Shown here: one piece after another, positions 20,191 through 29,167 of the stretch
Numbering within the stretch: the stretch's first letter is position 1
How the letters are laid out: each line of letters starts with the position of its first letter
Assembly: GCA_000310025.1 (NCBI GenBank)
Contig: FN649751.1
Span: 2,203,052-2,239,983, forward strand
Reading direction: 5' to 3'
Source: Ectocarpus siliculosus
Lineage: Eukaryota; Sar; Phaeophyceae; Ectocarpales; Ectocarpaceae
Length of the DNA: 36,932 nucleotides
Position numbers and translations under genes: made by a program
Notes under the pieces: model-generated
The model's input: the letters and a program-made list of their open reading frames with translations, nothing else
Database searches by the model: none
What the model was told of the DNA's origin: nothing

Positions 20191-21370
20191 GAAATGGATG
20201 GAACTTTCTCCGACGCTGCACACGAGAGTGGTTCGACCGATATGGTGCGCGTCCAAAACCCCCTCCGCTGCGCGGGATTGCGTCCGAATGTTCGGGAGCC
20301 TCTTCTCCAACACTACCCAGCAGCTTTGCATGGTGTCGTCAAAAAGGGGCTGTCGTGGGAGGCTCGGATAGACCCGAATGGCGTGGCTCTTTACGCCGTG
20401 GAATCCGTCTCCCGCGGCATCCTGAGCCCAGGTTGTGCTGGAGCAGTGGAAGACTCAAGGTTGAAGCACCTTGCTCTAGATTTGTTGACTCCTCACCAGC
20501 AACGAGGCAGGCTGACGCGGTGGAAGAAGAAGTTCGAAGTGCAGAAACTGTACACTTTGAACCAACTCAGGAAGTGCGCGGCTTTGCATGGTCGTGTTGC
20601 ACTCGCGAAGAGTATCTTCATTTACATGGCAGACAATGACGTGAATGGCATTCGAAGGTTGATGGCTCAAGCGCGGCGAGACGGCTTGTCGCTGAGTGGT
20701 ATCATGCATAGGTTAGAGCAGGCGGTGAATGGCAAGTATAGTGCCAAAGGTTTCAGCGAGGATGAGTTTGACTTGGCAATACTGGAGGGGCTTCGGGGAG
20801 TGAAAAATAAGTACCATCCAAGACAAATTGCTATTATTTGTGGATGGGTGTTGCACGTGGCGAAGGTGATTCCACCGCCGTAGGCTCATCGACAGCCCCT
20901 CTTCGGTATGTTGCCGGCTTGACTAAGCTTGGAATGATGACGGTTCGACGCATGGGTATGTGTCATTTGGTTGTGTCATTTCGCTACATTCGACCGAGGT
21001 CAAATGTCGTGGACTTGTCGCAGAGGCTAGAGAAGTTCTAAGCTACTTGTAGCTGAGGGGTTGTCCCCAAGCACTACTGCTGTACTTCAAGACTTGAAAA
21101 CCAAATAAGAGTGTCCCCAGCCCACCACAGCTATTTCAGTACATGACGTGGCAATCTACACCTTCCTAGTAACAAGGTCCTGCTTGCACGTCGTGCCGTG
21201 AACACCACCACACGCAAGCACACGCAATGGAGAAGGAGAAAGCCAAAAGAAAGCCTGTAAGAAAATATTCAAAAAAAAAAACTTTTTTCACACCCCTCCC
21301 GGGGGGGGGGGGGGGGGGGGAAGGTTAGGTGTTCCAAAAATTTTTTTTTGGCCCCCCCTGAGGTTTCAAC

Positions 21371-21470
21371 NNNNNNNNNNNNNNNNNNNNNNNNNNNNNN
21401 NNNNNNNNNNNNNNNNNNNNNNNNNNNNNNNNNNNNNNNNNNNNNNNNNNNNNNNNNNNNNNNNNNNNNN
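21371..21470. other. Assembly gap (100 N)
   Basis: The gap is exactly 100 unknown bases, a default placeholder size. The sequence on its right is a degraded copy of the sequence on its left, so the gap is most likely an unmerged overlap between contigs. Confidence 0.97.
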
Positions 21471-22009
21471 AATTAAAAATTAATTCCCTTCCAAAAAAAA
21501 TTTCTTTTTTTTTTGAATGGTTTTTCCACTTGGAAAAGTTATTTCCCCCCCCTTAGTTTTTTCAACACCCCTTTTTCGTTTTTTTCCCGCTTTAATTAAC
21601 TTTAAAATAATAACTTTTCAACCCATGGTTATTTTTCTTTTGTTTTTTTCTTTTCCCCCCTTTCGCCGGGGTTAAAATTTTTGGAATTTTTCGCAAAAAA
21701 TTAAAAAATTTTTAAGTTATTTGTATTTAAGGGTTTTTCCCCAACCATTATTGTTTTATTTCAAGATTTAAAAACCAAAATAAAATTTTCCCCACCCCCC
21801 CACAGTTTTTTCAGTCCATGACTGGCCATTTTACCCTTTCTTAGTAACAAGTTCCTGTTTCCACTTCTTCCCTTAAACCCCCCCCCACCCAACCCCCCCC
21901 AAGGGAAAGGGAAAAACCCAAAAAAAACCCTTTAAAAAAATTTTAAAAAAAAAAAATTTTTTTCCCCCCCCTCCGGGGGGGGGGGGGGGGGGAGGTAGGG
22001 TTAGGTGTC
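21471..22009 (+). other. Low-quality duplicate of 20800-21325
   Basis: From 21712 onward the segment matches 21041 onward at an offset of about 671, with C and G calls replaced by runs of neighbouring bases. Examples are ttgtatttaagggtttttccccaa for ttgtagctgaggggttgtccccaa and cttagtaacaagttcctgtt for cctagtaacaaggtcctgct. The earlier part (21471-21711) matches about 20800-21040 in the same way. The pattern is that of poor read ends, not of evolution. It should not be interpreted as genes or repeats. Confidence 0.92.
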
Positions 22010-22025
22010 GGAAAATTTTTTTTTG

Positions 22026-22181
22026 TGCACCCTTGAGGTTGCAGCATGTTTGTTTTCAGAGGTTGCTGCGACCTTCGATTATGTCAGCTCCAGTAGCAAA
22101 CCTGAACGTGCCAGCACGCACGACGCCTCTTCATTATGGTGTCATCTAATACTGATAACAGCAGTACTAATTACCAGGTAC
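22026..22181 (-). repeat. Right inverted end of element A
   Basis: This is the inverted counterpart of 15781-15915. It ends AGTACTAATTACCAGGTAC. It has a small insertion relative to the left arm near 22048-22067 and reads cleanly, in contrast to the sequence just before it. Confidence 0.8.
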
Positions 22182-22279
22182 CTCCTGCGGGAAGGAAGGT
22201 TGTTTTCTTTCTTATTATTATGTTGAGAAAAGGGCCAGCGTCAAAACCCTTACTTGTTCTGGGGGCTTTCCCCCCCATA

Positions 22280-22416
22280 AGACTACTAATTTTTCGGCCC
22301 GAAACATTCCGAGAACGACCCAGTGGCAGGCTATTTCAGCGGTCCCCAGCGATGCCGGTTCGCAAAACAAAATTTGCCTCTTTTATAAAATCTCCAACTT
22401 TCAAAAAAGACATACT
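22280..22416 (+). repeat. Left inverted end of element B
   Basis: Over about 120 bases it differs from the inverted right end at only two positions (gtggcagg versus gtcgcagg; cgcaaaac versus cgcataac), so the two arms are young or homogenised. Confidence 0.85.
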
Positions 22417-23925
22417 GTTTGTACTACAGTACACACAGCTCTAGTCTACATCGACTAAAAAGTCACCGGCACCTACCTACATACATACATATGCATACAC
22501 ACCGGCATACCCTGTGTACAGCACAACCAACCTCCTCCGATGGCAAAGCAACTGCTGTGTGTATGCTCAAGTAGAGCATGTCGGGAAGCTGGTGGCATGG
22601 CCAGCCTTACCCTACCGTCGGATGACCGGAGGGCGAGATGGCTGAGATGTTTATTTTGGCGGCCGAACAGAACTACACGAAGCTTGGCGGGCGGGCGTCT
22701 CTCGTTCATGTCTCCCCAAGACCACCAATTGAAAAGCAACAAGCCGAATCAGGGCAGTGGCGGTTGCCCTCCGTTTGTTCGCGGACGCAAGGAAGGGTGC
22801 TGTCCCAGATCAGACGGACGGGCAGACAAGGGAGGCGACAGCAGCAGGAGCCTTGGGGAAGTTTTGGAAGACCGAAGCTCCGGCCGAAGCTCGGTGTGCT
22901 GCCTGGGAAAACGAAGCCTCGAGGCAAGGAGCTGGGACATCGGACTTGTTTGATAAATTGCGGCTGTAGGACGAAGGACGATGTCATCTCTTCACTCCGA
23001 AGTGATGTTGTTACTTGTTTCGCTTCAATAATGGTCGCCACCCACATCACAAGCGAGTAGTGTTGTCGAACACACTCCCGGACGCGGCGAGCCCCTCTAG
23101 GTTTCGCACGGACACGATCCAGAAGCGACGGTGCTCTTACGGGACCACAGATACTACGCGCTGCGCTTGGCTGCAACCGCTTCAGGATCGTGTGGTTGAA
23201 TCTCCCCTCCCGCCTGCCCCCCCCCCCCGACTCTGTGCCTTCCACACGCCTGCCTGCCGTCCTTCTCACCATACCCCGCACCAGCAACATTATTCTCAAT
23301 GAAGAGATGACATCGTCCTTCGTCCTACAGCCGCAATTTATCAAACAAGTCCGATGCCCCAGCTCCTTGCCTCGAGGCTTCGTTTTCCCAGGCAGCACAC
23401 CGAGCTTCGGCCGGAGCTTCGGTCTTCCGAAACTTCCCCAAGGCTCCTGCTGCTGTCGCCTCCCTTGTCTGCCCGTCCGTCTGATCTGGGACAGCACCCT
23501 TCCTTGCGTCCGCGAACAAACGGAGGGCAACCGCCACTGCCCTGATTCGGCTTGTTGCTTTTCAATTGGTGGTCTTGGGGAGACATGAACGAGAGACGCC
23601 CGCCCGCCAAGCTTCGTGTAGTTCTGTTCGGCCGCCAAAATAAACATCTCAGCCATCTCGCCCTCCGGTCATCCGACGGTAGGGTACGGCTGGCCATGCC
23701 ACCAGCTTCCCGACATGCTCTACTTGAGCATATACACAGCAGTTGCTTTAAGGAATAATAAAAACACACACAGAAAGACTACCCATTCGAGATATACCCA
23801 CAGCTTTGCCATCGGAGGAGGTTGGTTGTTGTGCTGTACACAGGGTATGCCGGTGTGTATGCATATGTAGGTAGGTACCGGTGACTTTTTAGTCGATGTA
23901 GACTAGAGCTGTGTGTAGTACAAAC
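22417..23925. mobile_element. Long fold-back (hairpin) element with arms of about 0.6 kb
   Basis: The left arm 22417-22994 and the right arm 23300-23925 are inverted copies, almost identical, around a 305-base loop. The right arm carries an extra segment of about 60 bases (about 23750-23815), flanked by a short CAAAGC/TAAAGC match. Both arms read MLLFNWWSWGDMNERRP-type frames on opposite strands. These are arm-derived frames and not evidence for a gene. The loop (22995-23299) has a C-run at 23217-23228 and no clear coding content. The left arm directly follows the left end of element B. Confidence 0.85.
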
Positions 23926-23961
23926 AAGCGCTCCGGGGGGCCACGCCCCCCCTACGCGCTT
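23926..23961 (-). terminator. GC-rich stem-loop at the probable Helitron 3' end
   Basis: On the minus strand the sequence reads AAGCGC, three bases, a G-run, GCGTGG, a C-run, three bases and GCGCTT, giving outer stem AAGCGC/GCGCTT and inner stem GGGGGG/CCCCCC. It lies about 0.75 kb downstream of the helicase gene on the gene's strand and abuts the fold-back arm exactly. Helitrons carry a hairpin close to their 3' end, so this probably marks that end. A canonical CTRR terminus is not seen directly after it. Confidence 0.6.
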
Positions 23962-24518
23962 TAGGTAGTGTGCCCCATTGTCACGTGGTTATATATTGAT
24001 GGAGGCGTATAATTTCGTGTTGGAGATGAGAAGGGGATGCGTCCATACCAAGTGGGGATGAACGTAAGTGGGACGTGCCATGGCTCGCGTAGTGTGAGCT
24101 GCCTCAGAGATGAGATGAAGTCAATCGTGTGTGATCGCACGCGGCATTGTGATGGTGCGCAAGGATATAAGAGACGCTACGCACTATGTTTGTAATCCAC
24201 ATAATAGTAGAACAGACACTAAATGTACGTATCTAACCAACCCTCGAAAGCGTAGGTAGATTACAGGCCGTACAGTTCCTAAGTGGCAAGTACTCCTCCT
24301 TCGATGCTGACACCAAAGGAAACCTCGACGAAAAAAGAATAGTTCGATACGTGTAAAGCAAGAAGACATGAAGAGAACGCCCCAATTCCCCATAAAGTAT
24401 ATGAAACCGCTAAACATCGAAATGGAAACAATGGGTACGTTCTAGACATCCCAGGCGCTCAAGGTAAAAGTCCGGTCAGACGGTCCTGTCATGCAGCAAG
24501 GAGATAACGCAATCGTTG
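23962..24518. other. Non-coding 3' region of the Helitron segment
   Basis: The sequence between the coding-like segment and the terminal stem-loop shows no recognisable gene or repeat. Short frames exist on both strands without family signatures. It probably includes the 3' untranslated region and the 3' terminal zone of the Helitron. Confidence 0.45.
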
Positions 24519-24706
24519 TCAGCAGAAAGGAGCCAACACGCGAATCTGATCTTGAAACCAATTCCACAAATCTTCGCAATAGCTGGCGAAGTCAGCTTCA
24601 TCTTGCTCGTACTGAAGAAGGAGTTGGGTTTCATTGTAATCTCGAGCCGCTTGGTCGTGCTCCTCGGAGTCGAATATCAACTCGTTTGAAGGAAGAATCC
24701 TGGCAA
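24519..24706 (-). other. Coding-like acidic segment downstream of the helicase stop, in another frame
   Basis: Directly after the TAA of the PIF1-OTU frame, the frame shifted by two bases is open for about 60 codons to a TGA at 24519-24521. It reads like protein (FDSEEHDQAARDYNETQ, then FASYCEDLWNWFQDQI), acidic and helix-prone. It may be a C-terminal extension separated by a frameshift or a small intron, or an independent remnant. I do not recognise a family. Confidence 0.4.
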
Positions 24707-27523
24707 TTATGGAGGTAAGGGAGGAGGGTTCGGAATTAAGATGGCATCATAGTGTCGGTTAACGGGATTGAAGCGCACATGGAGCTGGTTTGGTTGGGTG
24801 TGTTGAGGAAGGGGCACAGAGGATTGATCGAAATGAACTTGAATGGAGATGTTGTATAGATTATTCGCTGCAGTAATTTCGGGTTGACCCATGTAAGTGT
24901 TTGGCATTGACATTCTTGCGACATAGTCGTCGTAAGAAGTATATTGAGAAGGCGGATGGCCTGACCTGTAGAGTAGCTCAGTACCTATTCCATCGTATAT
25001 ATGAAGGTCTTGATTCTGTTTGTTGTTGGAGATATATTGCATTATTTGAGTTCGAACTTGGTAGTGTAGTTCAGGATTTCCTAGTACCCGCCGGGCAATG
25101 GTTCTAAAGCCGCAGTTGCCATCCCCTAACTCGGGTTGGAGATGCCAATGAGGAGGCGGGGGAGGTGGTGGAGGAGGCGGTGGAACTGACGGTGGTGGAG
25201 GACGATATGGCGGGGAGGGAGAAGGTGCAGACGTACCATTATTTTGGTTGTGCGTCTCGCCTGTGGCGGCGTCCGTAAATGGTTTATACACAACATTTTC
25301 AGTGTAAGGCGTTCCATCCACAACTTGCGTATGGGGTAAAAGCACCATAACAGTTGATCGTTTCTGAGCACGAGTTAAGGCAACGTATAATTGGCCGTGT
25401 GCAAAGGGAGATGAACGCAGATCTAAGCCTATCCTGGTTAGAGTTTGACCTTGGCTTTTGTTTATCGTCATGGCATAAGCAGTCCGTAGCGGAAACTGCA
25501 CACGCATGAAGTTTATGCCATTCCTCCCAACTTGGGCAGGGAAACTTATCCGTGGGATCAAAACAATTGGATGAGGTAGTTCGTCTGTGAGAAGTTCTGC
25601 ATGAATTACACGGCTGTTGGGTGATACTGCTTTCAAAATGCACTTTTGCCCGTTTACCAACCCTTCAGAGAAGTTTAGATTTCTTACAATCATTGCGAGC
25701 CCGTTGGACTTGAGTATTAGCTCATGGGGTGGTACACCGGTGACGTTGAGTTGATTGAGATGTTCAGGGGCGGCGAAAGCCGTCGAGCTAGAATTTTCGT
25801 CTTTGATGAGGGAGTCAGAGCTGAAGAAGGACACAGAACGTCCCGGTCGCTCGTCTGAAATTATTTCGTTGGAACGATCAATGGCGTTGTTGGTTGTGGC
25901 TAAAATTGCACGGTCGCTCCACGCCGTCGCGTCTTCTGACATGTCAGGGTACACGAAGTTGACTAAGTCGTTGAAATTTGTCGTGTATTGCAGCTGGAAT
26001 TGGTCTGGCGAATCCGTGCAGCTGTTGTTCAAAGGGATGAGGTTGCTACCGTCGGGCAGGGTCGTTGTCAGCAGTGCGTCCTCTCCCACATTTCTTACAA
26101 ATGACGCGTAGGCAGGATCGTCTCTATCACGTTGAGATTTCGTGAGTCTAAGGCGGAAGATATTACTCCATAGATGGCTTGAAATCACCGCCGCATCAAC
26201 GGTGTCAGTAGGAGACCCAAACTTGACAATCGGTCCAGTCTGTCTCCAATCACCCGAAAATAAGATCGTCTTGCCACCGAAGAGCAAGGTGTTACGCATG
26301 AGGTCCTTTAGTGTTCGGTCGAGAGCCTCAACACAGAATCGGTGAGTCATCGGAAGTTCATCCCATATGATGAGATCGCTTTTTCGAATTAATTCTGCTC
26401 GTTGAGTTTGGGCGCTGATGTTACACACACACGAAGGAGACATCTTTTCGTCCATGGGAAGCTTGAACATTGAGTGCGCCGTCCAGCCACCGGGAAGCTG
26501 CAGAGCAGCAATCCCTGTCGACGCGACAATCAAGACAGTCTTTCCGTCACCTCTCAGCTTTGCAGCAAGGCATTTTTCTGTGTATGTTTTCCCTGTGCCG
26601 GCCGGTGCATCGATCATGTAAGGTTTCCCTTGTTCGCTGTTGACCGAGTGGATAACTGTGTCGTATACGTGACGTTGTTCAACGGTCAGATTGCGCTCGT
26701 GAGTTGCGGCGTATGTCTTACAGTCGTTCAAGTTAAATGAGTCTTTCATTCTCTCATACTCTGTTCTTGAGTGCACAGCTGCAGGAAGATTTACTTGCTC
26801 GTTGGTTTTGCCGTGCAACTGAAGCTTTAAATCGATCTCCTTAAGGGCTTCTTGGACTGATTCATCTTGTGTCATGATTAGGGTGAAGTCTTCGATCAAA
26901 TTGAATTTAAACTCTGCCCACAATTTTGGGGCTGAAGCTCCATCTAAAATGAGGGTAACGAACAGTGCGCGAAGGTGGTGTCCGACTTGGAAAGAGGCTG
27001 CTTCCTCCATGCAAAGGGTGTACTCTTCGTCACCAGTCACCAATCCCCGCGCTCGGGCGGCGTCATGGAAGGTTGCGTGTTTGAAGCATGTAGAGTCAGG
27101 CCGAGGCACTAGAAGGAGATCATCGAAACATCTTCCAGGAATCGTGTGCAATAAGAGTCGGAGATAGAATAAGTCTCCAACGGCGGGACTTTGGAACACG
27201 ATGCGACACACATGTTGCTTATTTTGTGATCTGGATGATATTATGTTACCATAGGAGTCTAAGAACTTCCCCGGCGGTGCGGATGTCGGTTTTGGGAAGT
27301 CTTTCTTCGGCTTTGTGACGGTGAATTGTTCGTAGTAGTCCAACAGGGTTAGTGAGTCGAATATGGCGTCAGTCGGGCGTTGGAAATAAGTCATGAGGGA
27401 AGACGGAGAGTTTTCGGCAATTTCTAGGCGCATTTCAGGCGTGGCGTCATCGGGGTAAGTGACGTACTGTTCACCTTCCAGGTGCGCGTGAACCTTTGTC
27501 ACGGCCGGAAATCTGCTGACCAT
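24707..27523 (-). CDS. Helitron PIF1-family helicase fused to an OTU cysteine-protease domain
   Basis: The 938-residue open frame matches the C-terminal half of Helitron replication proteins. Residues 1-250 are the linker region seen between Rep and helicase, with the SLTLLDYYEQF motif at 57-67. The SF1B helicase follows: Walker A APAGTGKT (306-313), Walker B LIIWDEL (384-390), GDWRQ (424-428), TINKSQGQT (686-694) and LYVALTRAQ (712-720). A proline tract (769-791) leads to an OTU fold with DGNC (Cys804) and a C-terminal HYD (His924), the expected catalytic pair. The helicase would unwind DNA during rolling-circle transposition, and the OTU domain would remove ubiquitin. OTU fusions are known in some Helitron lineages. 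Rep is absent. The same frame runs 21 codons upstream of the first ATG to a TAA at 27587-27589 and contains RYISAAEAVWRLFGF, a conserved Helitron segment. The gene therefore once extended upstream. Confidence 0.88.
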   Translation of the reverse strand: MVSRFPAVTKVHAHLEGEQYVTYPDDATPEMRLEIAENSPSSLMTYFQRPTDAIFDSLTLLDYYEQFTVTKPKKDFPKPTSAPPGKFLDSYGNIISSRSQNKQHVCRIVFQSPAVGDLFYLRLLLHTIPGRCFDDLLLVPRPDSTCFKHATFHDAARARGLVTGDEEYTLCMEEAASFQVGHHLRALFVTLILDGASAPKLWAEFKFNLIEDFTLIMTQDESVQEALKEIDLKLQLHGKTNEQVNLPAAVHSRTEYERMKDSFNLNDCKTYAATHERNLTVEQRHVYDTVIHSVNSEQGKPYMIDAPAGTGKTYTEKCLAAKLRGDGKTVLIVASTGIAALQLPGGWTAHSMFKLPMDEKMSPSCVCNISAQTQRAELIRKSDLIIWDELPMTHRFCVEALDRTLKDLMRNTLLFGGKTILFSGDWRQTGPIVKFGSPTDTVDAAVISSHLWSNIFRLRLTKSQRDRDDPAYASFVRNVGEDALLTTTLPDGSNLIPLNNSCTDSPDQFQLQYTTNFNDLVNFVYPDMSEDATAWSDRAILATTNNAIDRSNEIISDERPGRSVSFFSSDSLIKDENSSSTAFAAPEHLNQLNVTGVPPHELILKSNGLAMIVRNLNFSEGLVNGQKCILKAVSPNSRVIHAELLTDELPHPIVLIPRISFPAQVGRNGINFMRVQFPLRTAYAMTINKSQGQTLTRIGLDLRSSPFAHGQLYVALTRAQKRSTVMVLLPHTQVVDGTPYTENVVYKPFTDAATGETHNQNNGTSAPSPSPPYRPPPPSVPPPPPPPPPPPHWHLQPELGDGNCGFRTIARRVLGNPELHYQVRTQIMQYISNNKQNQDLHIYDGIGTELLYRSGHPPSQYTSYDDYVARMSMPNTYMGQPEITAANNLYNISIQVHFDQSSVPLPQHTQPNQLHVRFNPVNRHYDAILIPNPPPLPP

Positions 27524-27589
27524 CTGAAATCCGAATAACCTCCATACGGCTTCGGCTGCAGATATGTATCTTGTTTTTCGATATTGTTA

Positions 27590-28148
27590 CATACAAATCC
27601 CCCGAAGATGGGACACACCTAAGGAGAGCTACGCATATCTATGCGTCGCTGAGCGCAAAGAATTGTGTGAATTTCCAGCAGCCGCTAGAAAGAGGCGAAA
27701 TTGCTTGTCTTGCACAATGAACGGACGGCTCCCCACAACCCAGCCCCTTGCTGCTACAGCTCAGCGTGCAGGGGGAGTCTCGAGACGGGAGATGGTGCGT
27801 CATGATGGCCGAACCCAGCGGAACACATGGACGCTTCGGGGTGTTCTAAAAGTGTGTGTGCGCGGAGCTATCGCTGATTCCTCGTATTTTCAAAGATCCT
27901 AAATCTGTCACGGACGCCAGTCTTGCTAAATGAATGGGATGACGTCACCGGCAGCACCCGATTTCGGCTTTCAGCAGCCGTAGCTCGGCGTGTAGGGCGA
28001 GTCCCGAGGCCGGAATAGGCGCGCTGTGACGACCGAACACAGCAGAACACTCACGGGCTTCGATTCGCATGGAAAGCAATCTGCGCATCGAAATGCAGCC
28101 GAATCTCCTGGAACGGGAAGAGCCTCATTCGGTAATATTAGTACTCTC
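27590..28148. other. Region upstream of the PIF1-OTU gene without recognisable coding sequence
   Basis: This is where a Rep domain would be expected in a complete Helitron, but no HxH or YxxxY-type motif was found in a reading of the gene strand. Two segments, 27741-27800 and 27975-28055, look weakly alike (tcagcgtgcagggggagtctcgagacggg versus tcggcgtgtagggcgagtcccgaggccgg). Confidence 0.45.
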
Positions 28149-28341
28149 TACAGTATGTCTTTTTTTTTTTTTTCTTAATATGACACCACGAAACCATCTC
28201 TATGATAGAAAAGAGTTGGAAAGTTGGAGATTTTATAAAAGAGGCAAATTTTGTTATGCGAACCGGCATCGCTGGGGACCGCTGAAATAGCCTGCGACTG
28301 GGTCGTTCTCGGAATGTTTCGGGCCGAAAAATTAGTAGTCT
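28149..28341 (-). repeat. Right inverted end of element B
   Basis: It is the inverted counterpart of 22280-22416 and carries about 55 additional bases at 28160-28215, including a T-run and AATATGACAC. That additional segment has a separate copy at 29168-29220. Confidence 0.85.
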
Positions 28342-29167
28342 ATTGCTCAATTTAATTCCTCGGCCCTCAGACTGCTTTTTTTGTTCACCACGACGGCGCG
28401 ATTTTGTTTGTGATTCCGTGGTTATCGTCATGATCATCGATCGATTGTTGTTTTTCCGAGCTCCGACCGTTCATTCATTCATTGTTGCCTTTTGGTGCAA
28501 TTTTGACACACAGAGAGGCAGCTCAGTTGCCAGCAGAGAACGGCTTTCTTTCTTCGCCACAAACGAACACTCTGTCTGCAAGAAAAAATACTTCGTTCTA
28601 CCAGCTGCTGCTGCAGCTGCTGCTGCTGCTGCTGTGTGTTGTAGTATCTCGAACGAGTACGCGGTCATCGTCTATCATCTCGGTCTACTCCTTCTTCCTG
28701 TGTCTCGTTCAGTGATTGATTGATTGTGCGTGTATTTTCGAAGTAGGCAGAGGAAGTAGTATTAGTCTAGCGGTGTATGTATGTATGTATGTAGCATGGA
28801 TAGTCTACATGCGTACGCAGAACCATTGCACAACAAGCAACAACATCATCACCGCCAGCCATCATACTGCACGCGCGCGTGGATCTGGGTGTGGCCTACC
28901 ACCTGCTTCGCTGGTGCCTGGACGAAGGAATTGATCTTCAGGATCGGAGAGTCTGTATCTAGTAGACTAGACTATACTGCTGCTGTACAGCATGCACATG
29001 ATCGGCACCTCTGCTGTCGTGCGGCTGTTGTTCTTTCGTGCTGCCATGTTCTTCCCGACAGATCGGCGAACCTTGGTTGAGACGGAATGCAACACGGAAG
29101 ATCTGCCTACATGTTCTACGATATCGTAGAACGAACACTGGACACCAGACACCAGACACACAGCTTG

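Larger units (their letters stand above)
18727..20883 (+). pseudogene. Broken transposon gene with paired Cys/His zinc-finger modules and an unrecognised C-terminal domain
   Basis: A plausible structure is exon a 18727-18920 (donor GTGAGT), exon b 19382 to about 19602 or 19628, and exon c 19884-20883. The a/b junction keeps phase, but the b/c junction needs a weak donor. Exon a has a module of form FVCRCGHNF...HEASHKHE and exon b a related one, WVCTTCQHSF...HVNQHE, so each module pairs two Cys with two His. Exon c starts with a basic stretch and MLRFFKP, then a 21-residue repeat in three copies (core EVVATGVAGGREGG). In the first copy the Glu codon is TAG (20008-20010), which ends translation. 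After it the frame is open to 20883 and includes RVALAKSIFIYMADNDVNG. The latter part resembles the N-terminal region of transposon-encoded proteins, but I cannot name the family. It is probably a decayed transposase gene. Confidence 0.55.
15781..22181 (+). mobile_element. DNA transposon with long inverted ends (outer element A), invaded and with an assembly gap
   Basis: The left end (15781-15915) and the right end (22026-22181) are inverted copies of each other. The outermost bases read GTACCTGGTAATTAGTAC on the left, and the reverse complement lies on the right, followed inward by matching blocks such as AACGT-CCAGCACGCACGA and GGGTGCAC. The flanks are compatible with a TA or a palindromic GTAC target duplication, but the two cannot be told apart. 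Without the nested elements (about 2.5 kb) and the duplicated gap sequence, the element would be roughly 3.3 kb. It carries a broken plus-strand gene with zinc-finger modules (18727-20883). The superfamily is not identified. Confidence 0.7.
23926..28148 (-). mobile_element. Helitron-derived segment lacking a visible Rep domain
   Basis: The segment contains the PIF1-OTU gene (24707-27523) and ends at its low-coordinate side with the stem-loop at 23926-23961. On the high-coordinate side only about 0.6 kb separates the gene from the right end of element B, and that stretch shows no HUH-type Rep motif. The element is therefore either 5'-truncated or a non-autonomous derivative. The exact 5' end was not found. 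Confidence 0.6.
22280..28341. mobile_element. Composite element B with inverted ends enclosing a long hairpin and a Helitron fragment
   Basis: The left end (22280-22416) and right end (28149-28341) are inverted copies, starting AGACTACTAATTTTTCGGCC from both outer edges. The right arm has about 55 extra bases (28160-28215) before the shared AAAAAAGACATACTGT. Everything between the arms is accounted for by a fold-back (22417-23925) and a Helitron-derived segment (from 23926). No clear target duplication is visible at the outer edges. An alternative is two independent copies of one dispersed MITE in opposite orientation on either side of other insertions. Confidence 0.65.

Noticed and set aside
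21471-22009. Apparent diverged tandem copy of 20800-21325
   Set aside because: The differences are smeared homopolymer calls next to an N gap, which indicates poor read quality, not evolution.
22638-23656. A 316-residue minus-strand frame and its 140-residue plus-strand twin
   Set aside because: The twin sequences reflect the inverted arms at 22417-23925. The frame runs through arm, loop and arm and shows no recognisable domain.
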